A stretch of DNA of 64,000 nt, from the NCBI RefSeq assembly GCF_013403985.1, contig NZ_JABFDF010000001.1, forward strand, positions 248,001-312,000, written 5' to 3'. The DNA comes from Winogradskyella ludwigii. Lineage in GTDB: Bacteria > Bacteroidota > Bacteroidia > Flavobacteriales > Flavobacteriaceae. Shown here one piece after another: positions 54,700 to 62,168 of this stretch. Both the position numbers and the translations under genes were made by a program. The notes under the pieces are model-generated. The model had not been told where the DNA came from, did no database searches, and worked only from the letters and a program-made list of their open reading frames with translations. Position 1 is the first letter of the stretch; every line of letters begins with the position of its first letter.

Positions 54700-54729
54700 C
54701 AAAAATACAAAATCTTTAAAATAGATCAA
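54700..54729 (-). promoter_or_regulatory. GSIII promoter (TTG, 19 bases, TATTTTTG)
   Basis: The minus strand carries TTG at 54729-54727, a 19-base spacer, then TATTTTTG at 54707-54700, 18 bases upstream of the ATG at 54681. It is one of the best matches in the window. Confidence 0.7.
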
Positions 54730-54865
54730 CCTACCCATAAACAAATAGGGTTATCAATAATAATTAATAACATTTTACCTAAAGTGCCCTATTTTTTTTG
54801 ACCAAAAGAAAAAAAAAGCAATATTTGTAACTATAATTTTTATAGAAAACAACAAAATTTTCATT

Positions 54866-55891
54866 ATGGCAAAAATTAAATTAGAATACATTTGGTTAGA
54901 TGGGTACTTCCCAACTCAAAATTTGAGAAGTAAAACAAAAGTAGAAGAGCACGAAGATTTTAAAGGAACCATAGACGAGTTAGGTATGTGGTCTTTTGAC
55001 GGATCGTCAACAAGACAGGCTGTCGGTGGAGCTTCTGACTGTTTACTTAAACCTATCGCTATTTATCCTGACCCAGATAGAATTAATGGATATTTAGTAA
55101 TGACAGAAGTTTTAAACGCTGATGGAACACCACACGTTTCTAATGGAAGAGCTACTATTGATGATGATGATAATGATTTCTGGTTTGGTTTTGAGCAAGA
55201 GTATTTCATTATGGATACTAAAACACAATTGCCATTAGGTTTCCCAATTGGTGGGTATCCTGCACCACAAGGAATGTACTATTGTTCTGTTGGAGGAAAA
55301 AACACACATGGTAGAGGTTTAGTTGAAGAACATGCAGATCTTTGTATCGATGCTGGATTAAACTTTGAAGGTATTAACCAAGAAGTTGCTTCTGGACAAT
55401 GGGAATTCCAATTGTTTGCTAAAGGAGCTAAAAAAGCTGGTGACGAAATTTGGGTTGCTAGATATTTATTAGACCGTTTAACTGAAAAATATGGTTACTA
55501 TATTGACTATCATCCAAAACCATTAGGTAAGGATATGGACTGGAATGGATCTGGAATGCATGCTAACTTCTCTAACGAAGTTTTAAGAACATGTGGTTCT
55601 GAAGAAACTTATGGAAAAATTTGTGAAGCTTTCCGCCCTGTTGTTAAAGAACATATTGCCGTATACGGAGAGTTTAACGACCAACGTTTAACAGGTGAAC
55701 ATGAAACAGCAGCTATTACAGATTTCTCTTGGGGAGTTTCTGATAGAGGAGCTTCAATCCGTATTCCAATTATTGCAGTTGAAAAAGGCTGGAAAGGTTG
55801 GTTAGAAGATAGAAGACCAGCTTCTAATGGTGATCCATACAAAATTGCTGGTAGAATTATTAAAACTGTAAAAAGCGCTAATATCTCTTAA
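54866..55891 (+). CDS. glnII: Glutamine synthetase type II (eukaryotic-like)
   Basis: 341 aa, the short GSII form. Beta-grasp N-domain (LEYIWLDGYFPTQNLRSKTK, MWSFDGSSTRQAVGGASD), catalytic domain WFGFEQEYFIMD, then GINQEVASGQWEFQLF, DWNGSGMHANFSNE, LTGEHETAAITDFSWGVSDRGASIRIP (split). A second ammonium-assimilating enzyme, divergent from GSIII. AATATTTG upstream is one base off the -7 consensus. A perfect terminator follows. Confidence 0.95.
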   Translation: MAKIKLEYIWLDGYFPTQNLRSKTKVEEHEDFKGTIDELGMWSFDGSSTRQAVGGASDCLLKPIAIYPDPDRINGYLVMTEVLNADGTPHVSNGRATIDDDDNDFWFGFEQEYFIMDTKTQLPLGFPIGGYPAPQGMYYCSVGGKNTHGRGLVEEHADLCIDAGLNFEGINQEVASGQWEFQLFAKGAKKAGDEIWVARYLLDRLTEKYGYYIDYHPKPLGKDMDWNGSGMHANFSNEVLRTCGSEETYGKICEAFRPVVKEHIAVYGEFNDQRLTGEHETAAITDFSWGVSDRGASIRIPIIAVEKGWKGWLEDRRPASNGDPYKIAGRIIKTVKSANIS

Positions 55892-55912
55892 TTAAGCATA
55901 ATAACACACATC

Positions 55913-55950
55913 AAAAAGTCGTTTAGAATTTATTTTCTAAACGACTTTTT
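55913..55950 (+). terminator. Terminator of GSII
   Basis: A perfect 16-bp stem, AAAAAGTCGTTTAGAA (55913-55928) with TTCTAAACGACTTTTT (55935-55950), loop of 6, plus further T's. Confidence 0.9.
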
Positions 55951-56351
55951 CTTTCGTAATTATTTCAATTAATTTTACTCATTATAATAATAACATTAAA
56001 AATATACATCTAAGCAGCAACAATAACACTGATTGATTGTACTTTTACCATCAAAGAATCTACTTACCTCTCTCTCCGTTTAACGGATATACATTTTGCT
56101 TTCAAAAATCATAATTACTCATTTAACACTTAGTAAACACAAGAACCACAACTATTTAAAAAACCAACTCAATATTTAAAATTATAAAAGTTGCCATAGG
56201 ATACTGTGAGAATATCCTTGTAACGGTTAAATCTGCATTTTAAAGAAATTTCATCTTTTTATCGAGCTTTATTGACTGTCTTCGTTTTATTTAGGTACTG
56301 CATAAATACATTCATAATATTGATATGTTATTAATCATAATTTTAATCAAT
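55951..56351. other. Long leader region of the T9SS repeat protein, no clear feature
   Basis: About 400 AT-rich bases between the GSII terminator and the ATG at 56352. No open frame with a good start, no hairpin stronger than chance and no perfect TAnnTTTG box were seen. An ATG at 56325 is in frame with the next gene but would put nine extra hydrophobic residues before a normal signal peptide. Confidence 0.45.
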
Positions 56352-58199
56352 ATGAAAAAATTTACTAAACTTTTACTTCCTGTTTTATGCGGAGCTGCAA
56401 CGTTGGCTTCAATTAACTTGAATGCATTTCAAGGCAATTCACAGGACAGCTGTAATGCCGTTGAAGTGGTTACAGCTACTCAAGGCTTGAAATCAGATGG
56501 AACTGCTGTAAGTGCAGATCGTTCTGATGTATCTGCCGCTTTATACACACCAGACAAGTCTAACGCTGCTGGCGGATTTTATGCTTTAGGACTCAACGGA
56601 ACTATTACACTATCTTTAGGAGGTGCCGTTTATGACGAAGCTGGAAATGACATCATGATTTATGAAACTTCATTTTCTGGTGATACCTGTAGTGGATCTG
56701 ATGACGAAAATGCTTTAATTGAATTATCTCAAGATGGAACAACATGGGTTGAATATGGTACTATTTGCCGTGACGGATCTGTTGACATCTCAACTACTGG
56801 TTTAGAATATGTTATTCAAATTAGAATTACAGATACTACAACAGGATCTTCTTTTGACGGTTATGACCTTGATGGTATTGAAGCAATTAATGGATGTGAA
56901 GAAATACCTAGTGATGTTTGCTATGGTTCGTTCGCTATTGACTATGTTCCAGGAACAAATGAAACAGGAGCACCATTAAATGTTGCGGATCGCATGGACA
57001 CTGACAAAGCTTTAGGTCAACCAGAAATGGATGATTCAATGAATTTCTTATCATTAGGTTATGGTGGAGAAGTTACTATAGGTTTTAACGGTGTTGTTTA
57101 TAATAACGCAGGACCAGATATCGAAGTTGTTGAAACTACTTTTGGTAATGCTTCTTTCTCAAGCTACCCAGAATCTGCGGATATTTATGTTTCTCAAAAT
57201 GGCATAGACTTTTATTTAATAGGATCTGTACTTACTGACGATGCTGGAGATTTAGACATTAGCAATGCACCTATTGCTCTTGCCTATATTACAGAAGTAA
57301 AAATCGTGGATACTACACCTATTGGATCTATTTCTACAGATGGTTTTGATTTAGATGGTGTTGTAGCCTTAACAGGCTGTAATGAAGCTATTGACCCAAC
57401 TCCTGCTGGATGTTATGCTTTAGATTACTTAAACTATGTTGAAGGAACAAAAAAGAACGGTGGAGTAATTGACGCTATTAGAACTGAAACTCCAGAAAAT
57501 GTTTTAGGTGAACCTGAAGGAACTGACGCGTATGTATTTACTACTCTTGGTTATGGTGGAGAAATCACATTAACATTTGGTGGTGCTGTTTACAATCAAG
57601 CTGGTCCAGATTTAGTTGTTGTAGAAACTACATTCCAAAACACTTGGGGTTGTGACACATATAATGAATTTGCTGATATTTATGTTTCTGCAGATAATAT
57701 CAATTATCATTTTGCAGGTACTGTTTGTAAATCAAATAATGCAATTGACATTTCAGATGCTGGAGATTTTGACTTTATCTATTATGTAAAAGTTGTAAAC
57801 AACAATGAATTATCTACAACTGAAGACGCTTATGATCTTGATGGAGTAATTGCTGTTGGAACTTGTGAGCCATTTAACTACCCAGCTTACGCTACAGCTC
57901 ATTACAATTTATTAAGCGTAGATAATGTAAACGCTAATGAATTAGGCTTTAAAACATATCCTAATCCAACAAATGGTATTTCATATATAGAATTCACACC
58001 AAGAGCTACTAGTGATGTAACTATTGAGGTATTTGATATAAATGGTCGTAAAGTTGGTCAAATCTTTAATGGAGAAGCTTATTCTGGACAATCTTACAAA
58101 GCTGAATTTAACGCCAACAATCTAGCTTCAGGTTTATACATGTATAAGGTTACAACTGGTAACTCTAGCATTACAGAGAAGTTTATTGTTACAAAATAA
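56352..58199 (+). CDS. T9SS-exported surface protein with three repeats
   Basis: About 615 aa. Signal peptide (KKFTKLLLPVLCGAATLASI). Three tandem units of about 150-160 residues follow. Each contains LGxGGxxTLxxGGAVYxxAGxDxxVxET and ends DGYDLDGIxAxxGC or close to it. The acidic turns (DLDG) could bind calcium. The C-terminal 80 residues are a type A sorting domain (TYPNPTNGISYIEF, VEVFDINGRKV-like, LASGLYMYKVTTGN). Exported by T9SS to the surface; function unknown. Transcribed alone, with a strong terminator. Confidence 0.85.
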   Translation: MKKFTKLLLPVLCGAATLASINLNAFQGNSQDSCNAVEVVTATQGLKSDGTAVSADRSDVSAALYTPDKSNAAGGFYALGLNGTITLSLGGAVYDEAGNDIMIYETSFSGDTCSGSDDENALIELSQDGTTWVEYGTICRDGSVDISTTGLEYVIQIRITDTTTGSSFDGYDLDGIEAINGCEEIPSDVCYGSFAIDYVPGTNETGAPLNVADRMDTDKALGQPEMDDSMNFLSLGYGGEVTIGFNGVVYNNAGPDIEVVETTFGNASFSSYPESADIYVSQNGIDFYLIGSVLTDDAGDLDISNAPIALAYITEVKIVDTTPIGSISTDGFDLDGVVALTGCNEAIDPTPAGCYALDYLNYVEGTKKNGGVIDAIRTETPENVLGEPEGTDAYVFTTLGYGGEITLTFGGAVYNQAGPDLVVVETTFQNTWGCDTYNEFADIYVSADNINYHFAGTVCKSNNAIDISDAGDFDFIYYVKVVNNNELSTTEDAYDLDGVIAVGTCEPFNYPAYATAHYNLLSVDNVNANELGFKTYPNPTNGISYIEFTPRATSDVTIEVFDINGRKVGQIFNGEAYSGQSYKAEFNANNLASGLYMYKVTTGNSSITEKFIVTK

Positions 58200-58235
58200 A
58201 TAAAACAACTTATTAGTAATTCTATTACTATATAA

Positions 58236-58267
58236 AAAGCCTCTTGAAGATATCTTCAAGAGGCTTT
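58236..58267 (+). terminator. Terminator of the T9SS repeat protein gene
   Basis: AAAGCCTCTTGAAGA (58236-58250) pairs perfectly with TCTTCAAGAGGCTTT (58253-58267), followed by a T-run. The palindrome also works on the minus strand, where it could end the convergent antiporter transcript. Confidence 0.9.
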
Positions 58268-58335
58268 CTTTTTTTACGTGTTACAACTTTAGACTAAAGT
58301 TATAACTCTAATCAACTTAAATATAAACCTAATGG

Positions 58336-59286
58336 TTATTTCAAGGCTATATATATAAATGCCAAATAAGCACCAAACAACAAAAACCCTTTAATTCTAC
58401 CTATTTCAAAACGTTTAGGAATGATAATAAATGGAATTAAAATAGCTGCAAAACCAATCATCCAAAAAATGTTGGTCGATAATATCTCCGGAGTTTCTGG
58501 ATTAACAACGATAGGCTTAATCATCGCTGTAAGCCCTAGAACAGAAGCGATATTAAAGATATTAGAACCAATAAGGTTTCCTAACGAAATGGCTTTTTCC
58601 TTCTTTAGAGCTGCAATAACAGAAGCTGCTAATTCCGGCACACTAGTCCCTATTGCAATTACAGTAACCGAAATCGCATAATCACTAATACCTATTGTTG
58701 TTGCTAATTCTTTTGCTCCATCTACTAACCAAAGCGAACCAAAATATAATCCTGCGGCTCCAATTAATAACCACATTATTATTTTAAAGTTAGAAACAGC
58801 AGCTAGCGCATCATCTACCTCATCTATATTTGCTTTTGTAGATTTCCGAGAACTTCTAATTAAAACAACTAGAAAAATCACTAAAGCTACTAACAAAATT
58901 GCTCCCTCAATAGCTGTTAAAACCCCATCGTTCTTTAAAAAATAATAAAGTACAAATGACAACAACATCATCATTGGCCAATTTAGCTTATAAAACTCCT
59001 TATCTACTGCTAGAGGAGAAATTATAGCTGTAATCCCTAAAACCAATCCGATGTTAGCAATGTTAGACCCTATGACATTACCTAATGCAATATCCGAAAC
59101 TCCTTCTAAAGCCGCTTGCAAACTCACTAACAGTTCTGGGGCTGATGTTGCAAAAGACACAACCGTCATCCCAATAACTAATTTAGAAATTTTAAGTTTA
59201 AAAGACAGACCTACAGAAGCTCTTACCAAAAAATCACCACCTACAACTAATAATGCTAAACCTGCAATTACCCAAAACACACTCAT
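58336..59286 (-). CDS. CaCA-family calcium/sodium antiporter (YrbG-like)
   Basis: 316 aa from the ATG at 59286. About ten membrane helices. The two inverted alpha repeats are clear: SAPELLVSLQAAL with GNVIGSNIANIGLVLG, and VPELAASVIAALKKEKAISLGNLIGSNIFNIASVLG in pieces. They carry the Glu and Asn residues that bind Ca2+ and Na+. Exchanges Ca2+ for Na+ or H+ across the inner membrane. The longer frame starting at 59343 adds 19 basic residues and was rejected. Confidence 0.92.
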   Translation of the reverse strand: MSVFWVIAGLALLVVGGDFLVRASVGLSFKLKISKLVIGMTVVSFATSAPELLVSLQAALEGVSDIALGNVIGSNIANIGLVLGITAIISPLAVDKEFYKLNWPMMMLLSFVLYYFLKNDGVLTAIEGAILLVALVIFLVVLIRSSRKSTKANIDEVDDALAAVSNFKIIMWLLIGAAGLYFGSLWLVDGAKELATTIGISDYAISVTVIAIGTSVPELAASVIAALKKEKAISLGNLIGSNIFNIASVLGLTAMIKPIVVNPETPEILSTNIFWMIGFAAILIPFIIIPKRFEIGRIKGFLLFGAYLAFIYIALK

Positions 59287-59371
59287 CTCCAATCTATTAT
59301 TTAAGTTCTTGTTTATCTTAAAAACGCGAAGATAATACTTCATTTTCAGAGAAACTAAAACTATATGTTTC

Positions 59372-59401
59372 GTTATACAACTATTATTCTAGTTGTATAA
59401 C
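59372..59401. promoter_or_regulatory. BlaI operator: 12-bp perfect palindrome overlapping the blaI promoter
   Basis: GTTATACAACTA (59372-59383) and TAGTTGTATAAC (59390-59401) are perfect complements with a 6-base spacer. Each arm contains TACA/TGTA, the core bound by BlaI/MecI repressors. A third half-site (AGTTATACA) lies at 59411-59419. The -33 TTG (59393-59395) lies inside the right arm and TACATTTG (59416-59423) is the -7 box, so bound repressor would block transcription. Confidence 0.8.
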
Positions 59402-59423
59402 TAAAAAAATAGTTATACATTTG
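59393..59423 (+). promoter_or_regulatory. blaI promoter (TTG, 20 bases, TACATTTG)
   Basis: TTG at 59393-59395 and TACATTTG at 59416-59423 with a 20-base spacer. It ends 19 bases upstream of the ATG at 59443 and overlaps the operator palindrome. Confidence 0.7.
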
Positions 59424-59442
59424 AGAAGTAAAAAATAGCATC

Positions 59443-59802
59443 ATGCAAAAACTAACAAATAAAGAAGAAGAAATAATGCACATTTTATGGACGCTAGAAA
59501 AAGCTTTTGTAAAAGATGTATTAGCCGAAATAAAGGAAGACAAACCCCATTACAATACGCTTTCTACTATTATAAGAAATCTAGAAGAAAAAGGTTACGT
59601 AAGTTATAATGCGTATGGTAAAACACACCAATACTTCCCTATAGTAACTAAAGAGGACTACAAAACTAAGTTTATGAATACTGCTATTGAAAATTACTTC
59701 AATAATTCTTATAAAAACGTCGTTTCCTTTTTTGCAAAAGAAGAAAAAATAAGCGTTGATGAGCTCAAAGAGATTATTGCCTTAATAGAAAACAAAAAAT
59801 AA
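59443..59802 (+). CDS. blaI: BlaI/MecI/CopY-family repressor
   Basis: 119 aa. Winged helix: LTNKEEEIMHILWTLEKAFVKDVL, then the recognition helix and wing (HYNTLSTIIRNLEEKGYVSYNAYG, split). The C-terminal dimerisation domain holds the usual cleavage/hinge region (AIENYFNNSYKNVVSFFAKEEKI). It represses itself and the M56 gene 2 bases downstream; the sensor's protease is expected to relieve repression. Confidence 0.94.
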   Translation: MQKLTNKEEEIMHILWTLEKAFVKDVLAEIKEDKPHYNTLSTIIRNLEEKGYVSYNAYGKTHQYFPIVTKEDYKTKFMNTAIENYFNNSYKNVVSFFAKEEKISVDELKEIIALIENKK

Positions 59803-59804
59803 TT

Positions 59805-62102
59805 ATGGAATATCTATTTAAAGCATCAGTCGTAATTACCTTAATGTATTTATGTTTTTACATTTTTCTGAAGAAGGAAACGTTTTTTGAACATAATAGA
59901 TGGTTTCTTTTATCAGGCTTAATTTTGGCCTTGGTTTTTCCATTAATTGTAATCCCTGTTTATATTCCTATAGAAACTATAACAATTCAAGAAACAGCAT
60001 TTATTCAAACATTACCTTCAAATTTTGTGACTCAAACACAAACTAAAGCCGCATTTGATTGGTTTAAACTTATACCTATATTATATGGAATTGGATTGTC
60101 TGTATTTTTAATTCAATTTGTGCTTCAGTTTGGATCTTTAGTTTTACTCCTTCTAAAAAATCCAAAACATAAAGAGAAGCGTTTCACTTATGTCATTGTA
60201 AACACTAAAATCTCACCGTTTTCATTTTTTAAATGGATTGTTTATAATCCAGAATCTTATAAAAAGGAAGAACTTCAACTTATATTAACACATGAGAAAG
60301 TACACGCTAACCAATTACATTCTATAGATATTTTATTAACTCAAGCTGCCTGTGCAGTGTTTTGGTTCAACCCATTAATTTGGCTATACAGAAAAGAAAT
60401 TCGTCAAAATTTAGAGTATATCGCAGATTCTAAAACACAATCTTTATCGAATTCTAAAAAAGAATATCAGCATTTATTATTAAAAACTAGTGTTGCTAAT
60501 CACAACACCATATTATCTAATAATTTTTATAATTCATCAATCAAAAAGCGAATACTTATGTTAAACAAATCGAGATCAAAACAAAAAAATCAATTGAAAT
60601 ACTTACTTATGTTACCACTTTTAGCTGGTCTACTCATTAGTATGAATACGGAAGAGGTTTATATTGAAGCTGAAACAACAAGTACAAAAGATTCAATTAC
60701 ATACGAAAGCATAAAGCTAAAGTTCACAAACCAAATGAACGACGATCGCCTAGAAGAGTTTAAAACACTTTTAAAATCCAAAGGTGTTACTATGACTATA
60801 AAACGCATAAAGCGAAATAGTAAAAATGAGATTACAGCCATTAATATTGATTTCAAAACCGAAAACAAGTCTACAAATTATAATGTTAAAGATAACACTG
60901 GTATAGATTCATTCTATTTTGAAATGAACGACAATGGCAATTTTGGAGTTAGTTCAATTCAAGATGAAGATCATTTAAAAGAAATTTATATCATAGAAGA
61001 AACTCAAGAGCAACAAAATCTTCAAAACCAAATTATTGATCACGACACTTTAGTAGTTATAGTTGAAGATAGTACCTATTTTAAATCTCATAATCCTAAA
61101 CACAAAACTTATATTAAACGGTTAGTCTCTAGTAAAAACTCGAAAGACACTATTTATTTCACGATAGATTCGTTAGAGATTAAAAGTCCAACTAGCACAA
61201 AATCTGATTTTTATTATGAAGACGGATCTAATCCTAAAATAATAAGTGAAGAGATTACTATACACAACCCATCAAATAAGGCAATTTACAATACGAGTCA
61301 TGATCTTCAGAATCCAAAACCATTAATAATTGTAGAGGGTAAACCTGCTACATCGGAATATTTAAAATCTGTCAATCCTGATGACATTGAAAGCATGACT
61401 GTTTTAAAAGGTAAAGATGCAATTAATGCTTACGGCCTAAAAAAAGGTAAAAATGGTGTTATTATTATCAAAACAAAACCGAATAAAACAGGAACTTCTA
61501 ATAATGCCATTTTAGACAACCAATTTCCTAATGAGAACATATTATATATCTTAGATGGTAAAGAAATATCTAAATCAGATTTATTAAAAGTATACTCAAA
61601 AGAAACCGTTTTAAGCTTAAATGTTTTAAAAGGCAAAGAAGCAAAAGAAAAATATGGAGACAAAGGCGCCAATGGCGCTGTAGAAGTTATTTCCAAAAAC
61701 AAAAATGACGTTACAGAGGGTAAAACTTTTATTTTTACTCCAGACGATGAAAGCAACGAAAAAGCTAGTCCATTGAGCATATCGTATAGCACAACTTACA
61801 TTGATATAGAAGACATCTCAAAAAGTGCATCTTTAGTTTACATCTCAAAAACTAGTCAAAATCATATTTTAGAAGCTCAAAAAACCATTTTAGAAAAACA
61901 AGGTATCTTAGTCAAATACTCAAAATTAAAACGTAATAAATCAGGAGAGATTATAAGTATAAAAATCAGTCTTAACAATGAAGAAGGACAAAAAAGCAGC
62001 GCAAGCTATAAAAACAACTATGGAATTCCCAATATAGAATTTGGTATAGTTAAGAATGCATTAGTAGTAAGAACTAGTGAACTCGAGCTTGAAGGTTATT
62101 AA
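59805..62102 (+). CDS. BlaR1-type M56 metallopeptidase with plug-like and duplicated domains
   Basis: 765 aa. Four membrane helices lie in the first 300 residues, with the M56 zinc site H163-E-K-V-H167 and a downstream Glu in NLEYIADSK. After the last helix (about 267-282) the extracellular part holds two copies of a domain (about 300-380 and 675-760; KTLLKSKGVTMTIKRIKRN and KTILEKQGILVKYSKLKRN). Between them are two TonB-plug-like units with VLKGKDAINAYGLKKGKNG and VLKGKEAKEKYGDKGANG. No penicillin-binding domain is present, so the signal is not an obvious beta-lactam. Confidence 0.88.
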   Translation: MEYLFKASVVITLMYLCFYIFLKKETFFEHNRWFLLSGLILALVFPLIVIPVYIPIETITIQETAFIQTLPSNFVTQTQTKAAFDWFKLIPILYGIGLSVFLIQFVLQFGSLVLLLLKNPKHKEKRFTYVIVNTKISPFSFFKWIVYNPESYKKEELQLILTHEKVHANQLHSIDILLTQAACAVFWFNPLIWLYRKEIRQNLEYIADSKTQSLSNSKKEYQHLLLKTSVANHNTILSNNFYNSSIKKRILMLNKSRSKQKNQLKYLLMLPLLAGLLISMNTEEVYIEAETTSTKDSITYESIKLKFTNQMNDDRLEEFKTLLKSKGVTMTIKRIKRNSKNEITAINIDFKTENKSTNYNVKDNTGIDSFYFEMNDNGNFGVSSIQDEDHLKEIYIIEETQEQQNLQNQIIDHDTLVVIVEDSTYFKSHNPKHKTYIKRLVSSKNSKDTIYFTIDSLEIKSPTSTKSDFYYEDGSNPKIISEEITIHNPSNKAIYNTSHDLQNPKPLIIVEGKPATSEYLKSVNPDDIESMTVLKGKDAINAYGLKKGKNGVIIIKTKPNKTGTSNNAILDNQFPNENILYILDGKEISKSDLLKVYSKETVLSLNVLKGKEAKEKYGDKGANGAVEVISKNKNDVTEGKTFIFTPDDESNEKASPLSISYSTTYIDIEDISKSASLVYISKTSQNHILEAQKTILEKQGILVKYSKLKRNKSGEIISIKISLNNEEGQKSSASYKNNYGIPNIEFGIVKNALVVRTSELELEGY

Positions 62103-62114
62103 CTCGTAAACAAA

Positions 62115-62148
62115 AAAAGCCAAACTAAAATCAATTAGTTTGGCTTTT
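62115..62148. terminator. Bidirectional terminator between convergent genes
   Basis: AAAAGCCAAACTAA (62115-62128) pairs perfectly with TTAGTTTGGCTTTT (62135-62148), loop of 6. The A-run 62112-62118 and the T-run 62145-62148 serve the two strands. Confidence 0.88.
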
Positions 62149-62168
62149 CAATTTATGTGATATATCAT

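Noticed and set aside
61430..61792. 120-codon minus-strand frame opposite the M56 gene
   Set aside because: Antisense shadow over the plug-like repeats; the plus-strand protein explains the sequence.
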